Shown in pieces: positions 48,936 through 59,800 of a DNA stretch of 64,000 nt. The notes below the pieces were generated by a model. It had not been told where the DNA came from. It ran no database searches and saw only the letters and a program-made list of their open reading frames with translations. The position numbers and the translations under genes are program-made. This DNA comes from Paenibacillus ginsengarvi (GTDB lineage Bacteria; Bacillota; Bacilli; Paenibacillales; NBRC-103111): NCBI RefSeq assembly GCF_003626695.1, contig NZ_RBAH01000017.1:120115-184114 (forward strand), given 5' to 3'. Each line of letters opens with the position of its first letter. The first letter of the stretch is position 1.

Positions 48936-51161
48936 ATGAGGGAATATCGGACCGATTTAAGTGAGGCAGGCGGAAACTTGAAGTCCGGAGATCCGAATAT
49001 TGCGATGAGCAGACGGAAGCTGCTCGCTTCGCTCGGCCTCGCCGGAGTCGCGGCTGCATCCGGAACGATGTGGCGGCAAATCGCCCATGCAGGGCCAAGT
49101 ACGCGATATTCGGTAACAGGAACCGTTTATGGGACAGATCCGGACTGGCCAAACGATACCAAGCTTTGCATAACGACAACGATCGAGGAATTGCGTTCGG
49201 GCGCATGCGCCGCGGATGAGCGACTCGCATACTATGTGATGGACAAAGGGCAGGAAGGATTTTTCCTGAATGATCCGCTCGATTCGATTTCTGAGGACAA
49301 TACGGGGACGTGTATCGTCGCAGCGGCTTCCGGCGCCAGATTTCACAGGAGCGTCGAAGCCGGGCGCATCAACGTGAGATGGTTCGGCGCCAAAGGGGAC
49401 GGGGCAACGAACGATACGCAAGCTATTTTAAAAGCGTACGCCGCCATCCGCGAAGGCGATACGCTGCTGTTCCCCGAAGGGACTTACCGGATGGACAGCG
49501 CGCCTCCTGTCGAAATACTCAAAAGCAACGTTACCATCGAAGGGGAAGGAAGACGCGCCTCCATCATCAACGCGAAGGGCTCGACCTATTTTATGTTCCA
49601 TGTAAAGGCGAGCGGCGTCACGTTCCGCAACATCGGCATCGAGAAAAGGATGGCGGCGGTTCCCGAGAGCGGCCTTTTCCAGCCCATCTATATATCGGAG
49701 TTTGATCGAACGTTAAACGAAACGTATGATGTCAAAAATGTAACGATCGAGAACGTGTATATTACCGGGGGCACAGCTTGTATTCAAGTAGGCGCCAACG
49801 TAAATCCGGAACAAATTCATGGTACGCTGAAACATATTGTCGTGCGTAATTGCGAATTATATTCGAACGAAGACGGTACGGGCCAAGGAACGTGCATTCA
49901 TGGCGTCTATGGAGAAGAATGCAAGTACATGGACAACTATTGCTATGGAGGGGAAGCCGCCGCCGCCATCAACCTTTACGGAACGTGGAATTCGATCGTG
50001 CAAGGAAACAGCATATACCGCAACAAATGGGCCGGAATCGAAAGCGAAAACAACCGGGGCGGCAATCTTATATCGGGCAATCAACTGTTCGACTGCAAAG
50101 TCGGGATCATGCTTGACGATACGTTCCATAACATCGTATCCGACAACAATATTATTAACGTTCAGAAATCCGGCTCGCTTTCCGGAATACGTGTGAGCAG
50201 CAGGTCGGTGGAGGATGGCCAATATTATATCGACAACGTCCATATTGCAAACAATTCGATTTCCGGATACAACGAAGGAATTGTTCTGGAAGGATATGAT
50301 ACGCTGCTCCATGCGAATTCGATCATCCGAAATGTAAAAATCAAAGGGAACCATATCTCGGGGTGCAAGGCGGGCATACGCGCCGGCAACGCCCAGCCCT
50401 ACGAATATTTCGGATTTATAAGCCGCCTCGTCGTTGCCGATAACGTTATCGAGTATAACAACAGCGTTCAGACGACGGCCGGACTCGGCATTTATATATC
50501 CAAAAACGGCGATCATATAACGATCAAATCCAATGTGATCCGCAATCATTCAGAAGCGATCTCGGTCGATTTCAATAACGTCTCGAATCATATTTACATT
50601 GCGGACAACTTGGCCTCCGGTTCTGCCCAGTACGACATACGCGCCTACCAGTCTCAAGGGAAAGTCGTACTGAAAAACAATACGATCGAAAAATCGTTCC
50701 GCTTCCTGGAAACAAACTTTATCAAGAAAACACATCAGGGTTCGGACAACATCTCGACGACAGGCCAAATCGTTCCCAACAGTCCGGATGTGTATATGGC
50801 GTTTACGCCTGCGAGAAGAACATTCCGTAATTCCGGCGGATCGGCCATTCCAAAAGGTGCTATAGTCGCGCTCGACACTAGCTACAGCTTCGCCGCTTTT
50901 GTAAACATCTCCGCAACCCGAAGCGACCATTTGGCTATTGGCGTTGCGGCGGATACGATCAATGCTGGCGAATACGGCATCGTTCTGGTAGACGGATTGT
51001 GCGACGTCCTCGTGAACGGTCCGATTAGCACCGGAACGATGATGACGAATGCCGGTTCCTATGCCGAAGCGGCAGCTTCGGGAGAGCGGCATTTGCTCAT
51101 CGCCATGGAAGCCAACGGTTCGGGAGCGGCTCTCCGAAAAGCTGTAATCATCAACAGGTGA
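48936..51161 (+). CDS. Tat-exported pectate-lyase-like beta-helix protein
   Basis: This 741-residue secreted protein has a Tat motif SRRKLLASLGLAG (25-37). A Pectate_lyase_3-type segment at ~145-190 contains VRWFGAKGDGATNDTQAI and LLFPEGTYRMDSA. A long right-handed beta-helix with repeated N-asn turns follows (to ~600). The last ~110 residues (IPKGAIVALDTSYSFAAFVN, GVAADTINAGEYGIVLVDGL) look like a DUF2190-type domain more usual in phage decoration proteins. Catalytic residues are not evident. AAAGGAG precedes the ATG. The sugar substrate is inferred, not seen. Confidence 0.82.
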   Translation: MREYRTDLSEAGGNLKSGDPNIAMSRRKLLASLGLAGVAAASGTMWRQIAHAGPSTRYSVTGTVYGTDPDWPNDTKLCITTTIEELRSGACAADERLAYYVMDKGQEGFFLNDPLDSISEDNTGTCIVAAASGARFHRSVEAGRINVRWFGAKGDGATNDTQAILKAYAAIREGDTLLFPEGTYRMDSAPPVEILKSNVTIEGEGRRASIINAKGSTYFMFHVKASGVTFRNIGIEKRMAAVPESGLFQPIYISEFDRTLNETYDVKNVTIENVYITGGTACIQVGANVNPEQIHGTLKHIVVRNCELYSNEDGTGQGTCIHGVYGEECKYMDNYCYGGEAAAAINLYGTWNSIVQGNSIYRNKWAGIESENNRGGNLISGNQLFDCKVGIMLDDTFHNIVSDNNIINVQKSGSLSGIRVSSRSVEDGQYYIDNVHIANNSISGYNEGIVLEGYDTLLHANSIIRNVKIKGNHISGCKAGIRAGNAQPYEYFGFISRLVVADNVIEYNNSVQTTAGLGIYISKNGDHITIKSNVIRNHSEAISVDFNNVSNHIYIADNLASGSAQYDIRAYQSQGKVVLKNNTIEKSFRFLETNFIKKTHQGSDNISTTGQIVPNSPDVYMAFTPARRTFRNSGGSAIPKGAIVALDTSYSFAAFVNISATRSDHLAIGVAADTINAGEYGIVLVDGLCDVLVNGPISTGTMMTNAGSYAEAAASGERHLLIAMEANGSGAALRKAVIINR

Positions 51162-51186
51162 CCCGGCCGACGTAGGACGATAGAGC

Positions 51187-51239
51187 GCAACACGCAAAAA
51201 GGATGCCATGGAAGATCGGCATCCTTCTTGCGTGTTGCT
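51187..51239. terminator. Strong bidirectional terminator
   Basis: GCAACACGCAA (51187-51197) pairs with TTGCGTGTTGC (51229-51239), with inner GGATGCC/GGCATCC arms. It sits between the beta-helix gene and fumC, which converge. Confidence 0.8.
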
Positions 51240-51243
51240 AGTA

Positions 51244-52635
51244 TCACTCTTCTTTCGGGTTCAGCATCAACTCGGGACGTACGAGCGTCTCGAACTGCTC
51301 TTCCGTGAGAAAACCGCTGAGGACGGCCGCCTCCTTCAGCGTCAGTCCTTCCTTGTGCGCCAGCTTGGCGACCTGAGCCGCTTTCTCGTAACCGATATGC
51401 GGATTCAGCGCCGTGACCAGCATGAGCGAACGCTCCATATGGCCGCGAATGACTTCCTCGTTCGGCTCGATGCCGATCGCGCAGTGGTCGTTGAACGAGA
51501 CGATCGCATCCGCCAGCAGCCGCACGGATTGGAGAAAGTTGTAGATGATGACCGGCTTGAACACGTTCAGCTCAAAATTGCCCTGACTCGCCGCAAAGCC
51601 GATCGCCGCGTCGTTGCCCATCACCTGGCAAACGACCATCGTTAGCGCTTCGCTCTGCGTCGGGTTTACTTTGCCAGGCATGATCGAGCTGCCCGGCTCG
51701 TTTTCCGGGATGCGGATTTCGCCGAGTCCGCTGCGCGGACCGCTGGCGAGCCAGCGCACGTCATTGGCGATTTTCATCAGATCGGCGGCCAGCGCCTTGA
51801 TCGCCCCATGCACGTAAACCAGCTCATCGTGGCTCGTGAGCGAATGGAACTTGTTCGGAGCGGAGACGAAGGTGTGGCCCGTCAGCTTGCCAAGCTCCTC
51901 TGCGACGAAAGCGCCGAATAACGGATGCGCGTTAATGCCCGTACCAACGGCGGTTCCGCCTATGGCCAGCTCGCTCAGCGCTTCCGCGGACGTGCGAATC
52001 ATGCCTTCCGTCTTCTCCAGCATGCGGTGCCAGCCGCTGATTTCTTGTCCGAGCGTCAGCGGCGTCGCATCCTGCAGATGGGTCCTGCCGATCTTGATCA
52101 CGCCCGCGTACAACTCGCTTTTCGCCTGCAGCGTCGCCTTCAGCTTCCGGATCGCGGGCAACAGTTTATCCTGAACCGCAACCATAGCGGCGGCGTGCAT
52201 CGCCGTAGGGAATGTGTCGTTGGAGCTTTGCGACTTGTTCACATCATCGTTCGGATGAATCCGCTGATCGCTGCCGCCCTCCCGCAGCAATTGGTTGGCG
52301 CGGGTCGCAATCACCTCATTGACGTTCATATTCGACTGGGTGCCGCTTCCCGTCTGCCAAACGACGAGCGGAAACTCATCGTCCCATTTGCCTGCTATCA
52401 CTTCGTCAGCGGCGCGAACGATCGCCTCCGCCTTCTCCTCCGCCAGCTTGCCTAGCCGCCTGTTCGCTAGGGCTGCGCTTTTTTTCAGCATGGCAAATAC
52501 GCGGATAAGTTCGATCGGCATGCGTTCCGTTCCGATTTTGAAGTTCTCGAAGCTGCGCTGCGTCTGGGCCGCCCACAGCTTGTCGGCGGGAACCTTCACC
52601 TCGCCGAGCGTATCTTTTTCGATGCGGTACTCCAT
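51244..52635 (-). CDS. fumC: Class II fumarate hydratase
   Basis: This 463-residue iron-free fumarase converts fumarate to malate in the TCA cycle. Family signatures are TGSGTQSNMNVNEV, the catalytic region TAVGTGINAHP and the signature loop GSSIMPGKVNPTQ. GGAGG lies before ATG 52635, where the family start MEYRIEKDTLGEV begins; the longer open frame to 52728 is not used. It is monocistronic between strong terminators. Confidence 0.97.
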   Translation of the reverse strand: MEYRIEKDTLGEVKVPADKLWAAQTQRSFENFKIGTERMPIELIRVFAMLKKSAALANRRLGKLAEEKAEAIVRAADEVIAGKWDDEFPLVVWQTGSGTQSNMNVNEVIATRANQLLREGGSDQRIHPNDDVNKSQSSNDTFPTAMHAAAMVAVQDKLLPAIRKLKATLQAKSELYAGVIKIGRTHLQDATPLTLGQEISGWHRMLEKTEGMIRTSAEALSELAIGGTAVGTGINAHPLFGAFVAEELGKLTGHTFVSAPNKFHSLTSHDELVYVHGAIKALAADLMKIANDVRWLASGPRSGLGEIRIPENEPGSSIMPGKVNPTQSEALTMVVCQVMGNDAAIGFAASQGNFELNVFKPVIIYNFLQSVRLLADAIVSFNDHCAIGIEPNEEVIRGHMERSLMLVTALNPHIGYEKAAQVAKLAHKEGLTLKEAAVLSGFLTEEQFETLVRPELMLNPKEE

Positions 52636-52699
52636 GTGACATCCTCCTTTTCCAACACCATTATATCCTTCGGAAGGGACGGATATCCAATCGTGAAAA

Positions 52700-52737
52700 A
52701 ACCTTCGTTCGAAGCCGCAAGGCTTCAAACGAAGGTT
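52700..52737. terminator. Strong bidirectional terminator
   Basis: AACCTTCGTTCGAAGCC (52700-52716) pairs with GGCTTCAAACGAAGGTT (52721-52737), one mismatch, loop GCAA. A plus-strand A-run precedes it, giving TTTTTT on the minus strand after the SGNH gene. Confidence 0.85.
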
Positions 52738-52752
52738 ATAATCGAACGTTCC

Positions 52753-53442
52753 TTACAGCCCCAGCGTGCTCCGGATGGAGCGGAACAGCCGATCATGCCC
52801 GTCCTGCGTAAAATGGAACGAATCATAAAACCAGCCGGAAATGTCGGTACCCGATCTCCATTCCGCCTTGATAGCTTCCTCCGCATCGGCCAGCAGCAGC
52901 CCGCGCTCGGCCGCAATCGACCGCAGCGTATCGTTATACCGGACAAAAGGCTCCGGATAGGCCGTGTCATCCAAAGGCTTATGCCAGCCGTACGTTTCGC
53001 CCGATACCGCCGACACGGGTCCGCTCGTCCACAGCAGACAGGCGCACCCGGCTGCTTCCGCTTCATCCAGCATACGCTCGATGTTGGCCCGGTAATCGCC
53101 AACCGGTATCGGCTTCCTCCAGTCGTTAATGCAGAAATTCAGAATGAGCAAATCCGGCTTCAGCGAGCGGACTCCCGTATCGAATCCGTCAAGCCCCTGC
53201 GCGCTCGTCCAGCCGCCCTTTCCCGAATTGTGCACGGTAGCGCGTTCGTTCAGATGCTGCAAATCCCTTCTAAGCTGCGATACCCATGAACCGCGAATCA
53301 GATCCGCGTTCATGCCGTTCTCCCTCGCCTCATACCAGCCCTCGGCGACACTGCCGTAAGTCCAGCTGTCCCCGTACGCAACTACGGTAACGGCCTCTCC
53401 CTCCAGCAGCTTTCGTTTCCATGTCAAACCGGCTCCGCTCAC
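52753..53442 (-). CDS. SGNH/GDSL hydrolase
   Basis: This 229-residue esterase-type protein has block I GDSW (nucleophile Ser26 in VAYGDSWTYG), glycine block GKGGW, Asn block NFCINDW and block V DSFHFTQDGH with the catalytic Asp/His. There is no signal peptide, so it may act inside the cell. The likely activity is deacetylation or ester cleavage of a sugar or lipid. The start is GTG 53442, preceded by GGTAGGG. It lies 21 bases after the ABC exporter gene on the same strand. Confidence 0.9.
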   Translation of the reverse strand: MSGAGLTWKRKLLEGEAVTVVAYGDSWTYGSVAEGWYEARENGMNADLIRGSWVSQLRRDLQHLNERATVHNSGKGGWTSAQGLDGFDTGVRSLKPDLLILNFCINDWRKPIPVGDYRANIERMLDEAEAAGCACLLWTSGPVSAVSGETYGWHKPLDDTAYPEPFVRYNDTLRSIAAERGLLLADAEEAIKAEWRSGTDISGWFYDSFHFTQDGHDRLFRSIRSTLGL

Positions 53443-53463
53443 AGTTTCCCTACCTTCCCTCTC

Positions 53464-55413
53464 CTACGAGAGCAGCATTTCTTTCAAATCTTTCGGACGC
53501 ATCGCCTTGAGCTGCTTCTCGTACAATTCCCGATACAGACCGCCTTTGCGGATCAACTGCTCGTGTGTGCCCGACTGGGCGATTTTGCCGTGCTCCATTG
53601 CAATGATCAGGTCGGCCCGGACGACCGTTGCGAGACGGTGCGCGATGACGAACGTGGTGCGGTTTTTCATCAAGTTGTTAAGCGCTTCCGTCACCAGCTC
53701 CTCGGACTCTGCGTCCAGTGCCGAAGTCGCTTCGTCGAGAATGAGAATGCGCGGATTTTTGAGCAATGCCCGCGCGATCGCGAGACGCTGTTTCTGGCCG
53801 CCGGACAGCCGGACGCCGCGCTCCCCGAGAACGGTATCGTAGCCTTTCTCCCACTTCGAAACGAATTCATGGGCATTGGCCGCCTTCGCCGCTTCGTACA
53901 CTTCCTGCATCGTCGCTTCCGGCCGTCCGTAAGCGATATTTTCGTATACCGTTCCCGAAAATAAAATGTTTTCCTGCAGCACGACGGCGATCTGTTTGCG
54001 CAAATCGTTGATGTCATATTCCTTGATGTTGCGTCCGTCCAAGTAGACGGCGCCTTCGTCAACATCGTAAAAACGCGGGATGAAATTGATCAGCGTCGAT
54101 TTTCCCGCTCCGCTCGGCCCGACCAGCGCAATCACTTGCCCGGGCTTCGCATGAAAAGTGATATTCTCCAGCGCCACGCGCGATTCGGTGACCGTCGGCA
54201 ACGGGTCCGGCTGCGTTTTTGGCGGCAGCCAGTAAAACGGCTTCGGCGGCTTCTGCCGCTCCACAATGTCCGGATCGTAAGGCTTACCCGCATTCGGTCT
54301 CGGCACCGGCAGCTCCGTTTCATACGTGAACGACACGTTATTGAAGCGGATGTCCCCCAGGCACAGCGGAAGCGGCAGCGGGTGCTCGGCATTTTTCACG
54401 TCGGGCTCGATGTCCAGCACCTCGAAAATCCGCTCAATATTCGTCATTGCGTTCTGAATCGTGACGTTCACCTCCGCAAACCGCTGAATCGGCCCGTACA
54501 GCTGGCCGAGATAGCCGTTGAAGGCAACGAGCGCACCGACCGTCATATCGCCGTGCAGTACGAACAACCCGCCGACAGACCACGTAATGAGCGTACCCGA
54601 ATAACCGACCGTCTGACTGATTCGCCCAAGTATGTTTGATAGCAGTTGCGCGCTCATCGCATGATTGACGTATTGGTCGGACTGCTTGTCGAAGCGGGCC
54701 AGCTCCGTACGCTCGCGGTTAAACGACTGCACGATCTTCATTCCGGAGATGCGCTCCACAAGCACGCCGGAAATGCGCTCCATTTGCCGGTTGACCGAGC
54801 GGGAGGCAAAACGAATGCGCACGTTCAAATTCGTAAACGACAAATAATAAATCGGCAAGATCCACAACGATAGAAGAGCCAGCTTCCAGTTCAATGAAAA
54901 CAGGAGACATGCGGCAATGACAACCATGATCAAATCGAACGCGACGTTAATGACGTTCGAGCCGACCAGATTTTGCGCTCCGTTGACGTCGTTGATGACC
55001 CTCGATAAAATGCTTCCGACCTGGCGGCTGTCGTAAAACCGCTGGGACAGCTTCTGGATGTGCTCGTACAGCTGTCTGCGAATACCGGCGACCATCCGGT
55101 TGCCAAGCCTTGACATCACATTGTTCCGAATATAGGTCACAATGACGCTTACTAAATAAATGAGTGCAAATATCGTCACTACTTGTTTCAGCGTCCAGCC
55201 GGATTCGCTCTGACCGGGACCAAGACCGAGCACGTCGTCGATCATGATTTTGGTCAGCCATGGTCCGCTTAGCGGAACGATGAATTGCAGCAAGCCGAGG
55301 GCGACGATCGCCATCAAGGAATACCGGTAAGGCTTCACAAACTGCAAATACCGGCGTACAAGCCTCTTGTTGTTCTGGTCGATCGTCTCCCGTGAGTCAC
55401 CCTCGTTTTTCAC
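53464..55413 (-). CDS. ABC exporter, fused permease and ATPase
   Basis: This 649-residue half transporter has an N-terminal six-helix exporter domain (~25-325) and an ATPase domain with Walker A VGPSGAGKST (~433), signature LSGGQKQRLAIARALL and Walker B ILILDEATSALD. It would dimerise to export a lipid or drug. Unusually, ~45 extra residues rich in Pro and Lys (~366-410, KPYDPDIVERQKPPKPFYWL) are inserted between the first two ATPase strands. It begins at GTG 55413 after GGGGGAG. Confidence 0.92.
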   Translation of the reverse strand: MKNEGDSRETIDQNNKRLVRRYLQFVKPYRYSLMAIVALGLLQFIVPLSGPWLTKIMIDDVLGLGPGQSESGWTLKQVVTIFALIYLVSVIVTYIRNNVMSRLGNRMVAGIRRQLYEHIQKLSQRFYDSRQVGSILSRVINDVNGAQNLVGSNVINVAFDLIMVVIAACLLFSLNWKLALLSLWILPIYYLSFTNLNVRIRFASRSVNRQMERISGVLVERISGMKIVQSFNRERTELARFDKQSDQYVNHAMSAQLLSNILGRISQTVGYSGTLITWSVGGLFVLHGDMTVGALVAFNGYLGQLYGPIQRFAEVNVTIQNAMTNIERIFEVLDIEPDVKNAEHPLPLPLCLGDIRFNNVSFTYETELPVPRPNAGKPYDPDIVERQKPPKPFYWLPPKTQPDPLPTVTESRVALENITFHAKPGQVIALVGPSGAGKSTLINFIPRFYDVDEGAVYLDGRNIKEYDINDLRKQIAVVLQENILFSGTVYENIAYGRPEATMQEVYEAAKAANAHEFVSKWEKGYDTVLGERGVRLSGGQKQRLAIARALLKNPRILILDEATSALDAESEELVTEALNNLMKNRTTFVIAHRLATVVRADLIIAMEHGKIAQSGTHEQLIRKGGLYRELYEKQLKAMRPKDLKEMLLS

Positions 55414-55576
55414 GCTTTCTCCCCCTCGAGCGGTCCGATTGCCGCCGCTGTGTTCTTTGTATTTGACCGTAATAAGTCCATCCCTTCCCTTTCCGCTGAC
55501 GGAAGGGCATTAGGAAGGAATGGGAAACAACCCAAGGCCGACGTTAGATCGACTTTATGGGTTACTCCGCTTGGTA

Positions 55577-56572
55577 TTACTGTCCCGACGTCTGTCTTTC
55601 TAGCGTTATTCGGGCGTTTCGTTTATCCGATTCGAACAAGGCATCCATCACGCGGGCCTGCGCCATAATCGAAGCCCCGCCGTCCGGCATCGTCTCGCCG
55701 GCGAGCACATGAGCGGCAAAGCGCTCGGCTTGCAGCCGGAACGGGGTAATCCGGTCCGTAACGAAGTCGCGGGTTTCCCCGTTTATCGTCACTTGCAGCG
55801 TGATCGACTGCGCGTTGCCGAACTGCTTCACCTCCAGCTCGCCTTTCGTGCCTCGAACCTGGTAGCCGCAGCCGTAAGGCATGTCGATCGCGGCGGTCAT
55901 AAGCGCCGTGCCGCCTCCCGGAAATTGCAGCGTACCGGCAAACCGCAGGTCGACGCCTGCCTCGCCGGCACGAATCATCCGGCAGTCGGCGCTGAGCGGC
56001 TCTTCGCCGAACTGAAAACGGCTCCAGGCTACGAGATAGCAGCCCACATCGTAAAGCGCGCCGCCTCCCCACGCCGGGTTCAGCCTTGTACTCGTTTCCG
56101 CCGCCTGAAAAGAGAAGTTGCCGATAAAATGGACGGGATCGCCGATCTGTCCGGCTGCGATCGCCTCTCTGGCGTAAGTGTGGCCTTCCATCGTGCGTGA
56201 GACGAACGCTTCCTCCGCTCTGACGCCGTGTTGCTTTGCCTGCCGGATAATATCTTCGGCATCCTCGGCATTTAGCGCGAACGGCTTCTCGACCAGCACA
56301 TGCTTGCCCGCCTGGATCGCCCGGATCGCCCACTCTTTATGCAAATGGTTGAGCAGCGCGATGTACACGGCATCGATCTCCGGATCGTCCAGCAGCTCGC
56401 TATAGCCGGCATAAGCCTTCGGCACGCCGTACTTGTCGGCGGCGGCCCGGCTGTTCTCGGCCGTTCGGCCGGCTACGCCGATCCACTCGCCGTTAAACGC
56501 CTGCTGCAGCGCCGGACCGGCTTTGCCGACAATATTGCCGGTACCGAGTACGCCAAAGCGCAACTTGTTCAT
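55577..56572 (-). CDS. Gfo/Idh/MocA-family oxidoreductase
   Basis: This 331-residue NAD(P)-dependent oxidoreductase has Rossmann motif GVLGTGNIVGKA (~7-18), the family motif EKPFALN with the catalytic Lys, and LNPAWGGGALYDVGCYLV. These enzymes act on sugars or inositols. ATG 56572 is preferred over 56587 because AGGGGG lies 6 bases before it. The gene starts about 265 bases downstream of lacZ with no clear promoter in between. Confidence 0.9.
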   Translation of the reverse strand: MNKLRFGVLGTGNIVGKAGPALQQAFNGEWIGVAGRTAENSRAAADKYGVPKAYAGYSELLDDPEIDAVYIALLNHLHKEWAIRAIQAGKHVLVEKPFALNAEDAEDIIRQAKQHGVRAEEAFVSRTMEGHTYAREAIAAGQIGDPVHFIGNFSFQAAETSTRLNPAWGGGALYDVGCYLVAWSRFQFGEEPLSADCRMIRAGEAGVDLRFAGTLQFPGGGTALMTAAIDMPYGCGYQVRGTKGELEVKQFGNAQSITLQVTINGETRDFVTDRITPFRLQAERFAAHVLAGETMPDGGASIMAQARVMDALFESDKRNARITLERQTSGQ

Positions 56573-56795
56573 GTTCATCCCCCTCATGGAACCTTGAAAC
56601 CAGCATTTTCCTACTCATTTTAATTGACAGAGCGAGTCGTTGTGAAGGTGGCTGGCGGGGGTGGAGCCGCCATATCCAGACGGAACGGCTCATAAATGAT
56701 ACATTATCCCCCCTCCCCTCCAAAATGCTTACTATTTTGCGCATGCACACGCATCCAGGCGAAAAATGGGCGAACGCGTCTGCCCGCCAGCACGA

Positions 56796-56824
56796 ACAAG
56801 GCGAGCGGCAGCCGCTCGCCTTGT
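56796..56824. terminator. Hairpin at the end of lacZ
   Basis: ACAAGGCGAGCGGC (56796-56809) and GCCGCTCGCCTTGT (56811-56824) are perfect 14-bp arms with a 1-base spacer. It lies 14 bases after the lacZ stop, without a long T-run. The rest of the gap 56573-56837 holds no gene I can see. Confidence 0.7.
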
Positions 56825-56837
56825 ATCACGTGCTTCC

Positions 56838-59800
56838 TTATTCGTCTTCCTTGAACACCGGCCGGATCGTCAGCTCGAACGCGAACCGTTTTTCGTTCAG
56901 CTGATACGCGGGGAGCAGCTGCGGGCCGCACGAATTCGAGCCGACGCCGCTCATCTTGTAGTCGATATGAACGATCGTCTCCTCTCTGCGCACCAGCTCG
57001 TGGCTGTGCGCCACCGCGGTCAGATCGGCCGGCGTATAGTGCGAGGCGTTAAACGAGAAGCCGTCCGGCGAATCGAACCGCAGCCCCATGCCGAGCTCAT
57101 TCGAAACGATCGCCCACTGCGTGCCGTACCGGGAGCCGTTCTCCTGAGGTTTGATATAGTTTTCGAACATATCGTCAACGCGGAGCGCGTATCGCCCCTT
57201 TTTCGTACTATGCCGCTTGTCGATATAGCTTTCGTGCGGTCCGAGTCCCGCGTACTCCACTTCCTCGCTGCCGCGCGGCATCGTAAGCTGCAAGCCGAAG
57301 CGGGGCAGGAACGCTGACATTTCCTTCACCTCGACATCCGTACGCAGATGGATCTCGCCCGAGACGTCAATCCTCCATACCGCTTCGCCGCGCAGCACCG
57401 GCGCCTTTATATAACCTCCGAGCGAATACTTCACCCGGATCTCTACGGCGTTCCCATCCGTTAGACTCCAGGCGCTGTCGTACACCTTCATCCCGGCCCG
57501 GTCGAAGCCTTCGCCCATCCAGCCGTTTTTGACGCGCATATCGTTATCGGTCGGCGCCCGCCAAATGGCAAACTGCGTCGGTGCAGCGATCATGGGCACC
57601 CCGTGCTTCGATAGGCCTATGAACGCTCCGGCGGCCAAATCGAATGTGTGACGGAAGTCGAAGCCTTCGACGACGAGCTGCTCGCGCTTCTCGATGGCCT
57701 GCAACGCCGCCCCGGTTCGGCGCTGAGCCGGCACCTTTTGCACTGTCGCCTGAGTCGGCAGCTCGAACTGCGCGAACGCCAGCTCGTAGCCAAAATCGGC
57801 CCAATCCGTCCGCTCCTTCAGACGGCAGGACACCGTCAGAATCGGCTGGCCCGCCCCCGTACCCGGCGCCTCCAAAGGCAAAACGATACGCTGCGTCTCG
57901 CGCGGCCCCGCTTCCAGCCGCCATATATCCCCCTGGCTGAAGACCTCGCCGTTCAGCTCAACGGTCCAATGCAGGACAAGGTGGGTCAGATCGCTAAAAT
58001 CGTATAAATTCGTGACCGCGATCCGCCCTTCAGGCAAATGCTCCGCTCCGATACGGATCGGCGCGATCACCTGCTTCAGCTCCAGCAGTCCCGCATGCGG
58101 CTGCCGGTCCGGGGAGACGAGCCCGTCGATGCAAAAATTGCCGTCGTTCGGCTTGTCGCCGAAGTCGCCGCCGTAGGCGAAGAACGGAACGCCTTCCGGC
58201 GTTTTCGTCAGGATGCCGTGGTCGCACCATTCCCAGACGCAGCCGCCCATCAGCAGCGGGTATTTGTAGATAACATCCCAGTAATCCTTCAAATCTCCGG
58301 GGCCGTTCCCCATCGCGTGGCTGTACTCGCACAAAAATAAAGGCTTGGTGCTGTTCCCGTTCGTCGCGTACTCCTCGATCGCCTGGACGGAGGCGTACAT
58401 CCGGCTTTCCAGATCGAGACATTCCGTATCCGCCGATCCCTTGTAATGCGGCGCAGCGCCTTCATAATGGACCGGCCGCGAGGAGTCGCGCGCTTTCGTC
58501 CATTCCGCCATCGCGATATGGTTCGCGTCATAACCGGATTCGTTGCCCATCGACCAGATGATGACGCACGGATGATTCTTGTCTCGCTCGACCATCCGGA
58601 TCGCCCGGTCCACGAAAGCGTCCTTCCATGCCGGATCGGCCGATAGCTTGTGGAAGGAGCCTTCGGCGTAGTTATGCGCCGATATGACCCCGTGACATTC
58701 CAAATCCGCTTCGTCTACGACGTAAAAGCCGATCTCGTCGCACAAATCGAGAAAACGGGGATCATTCGGATAATGCGAGGCGCGAATCGTATTCACATTG
58801 TGCCGCTTCATCAGGCGAAGATCGCGGATCATATGCTGTAGCGGGATCGTCTGCCCGAGCACGGGGTGGGAATCGTGCCGGTTGACGCCTTTCAGCTTCA
58901 CCGCCCGCCCGTTGATCGTGAAGACGCCCGAGTCGATCGTCACCTGACGGAAGCCTATCGGAAAGCGCAGCACTTCCTCGCCTGCGTGGAGATACAGCTT
59001 GTACAACACCGGCTTCTCTGCATTCCAGAGCAGCGGATTCGCCACGCGCAGCTCAATAACTCCATTGCCATCGATATCCGCCTCCGCCGATCCGACCATT
59101 TCCCCGGCGGGATTCCGCAGCTCGGCCTTGACGCGAAGCGGCCCGGTCGTTTCGATCTCCGTGTGCAGTGCCGCCTCGCTGTAATCGGGCGTTAGCTGCT
59201 GCCTATTGAATACGTCGCGAATGCGCACCCGGTCCCTCGCCAGCAAATAAACGTCGCGGAAAATGCCCGAGTGCCGCCACAAATCCTGGTCCTCCAAATA
59301 CGTGCCGTCGCACCATTTGAGCACCATAACGGCCATCCGGTTAACGCCGGGGCGAATATACGGCGAAATGTGAAACTCGGCCGGGACGCGGCTGCCCTGG
59401 CTGTACCCGACAAACGAGCCGTTGATCCACAAGTAGATGCACGAATTGACGCCCTCGAAGACGACATACTTCATCTTATCCGCCCAGTCATCGCCGACCC
59501 GGAACTCCTTGACGTACAGCCCCGCCGGATTGGCGTCCGGAACATAAGGAGGATCGTACGGAATCGGGTAATTCACGTTGGTGTAGTGCAATTGATCGTA
59601 ACCGTTCATCTGCCAGCACGACGGCACGATCAGATCGTCCCAGCCATTCACCTCATACGTCTCGACCGCAAAAGCCGGATCGACCGTCCTTAGACTCGCA
59701 TGATACTCGAATTTCCAGGAACCGTTCAGCGTCTGGTAAAACGGAGAGCGCCCCCGTTTGCCCGTATCCGCGGCCTCTTCCTTGCCGTAGGGAATGTAAT

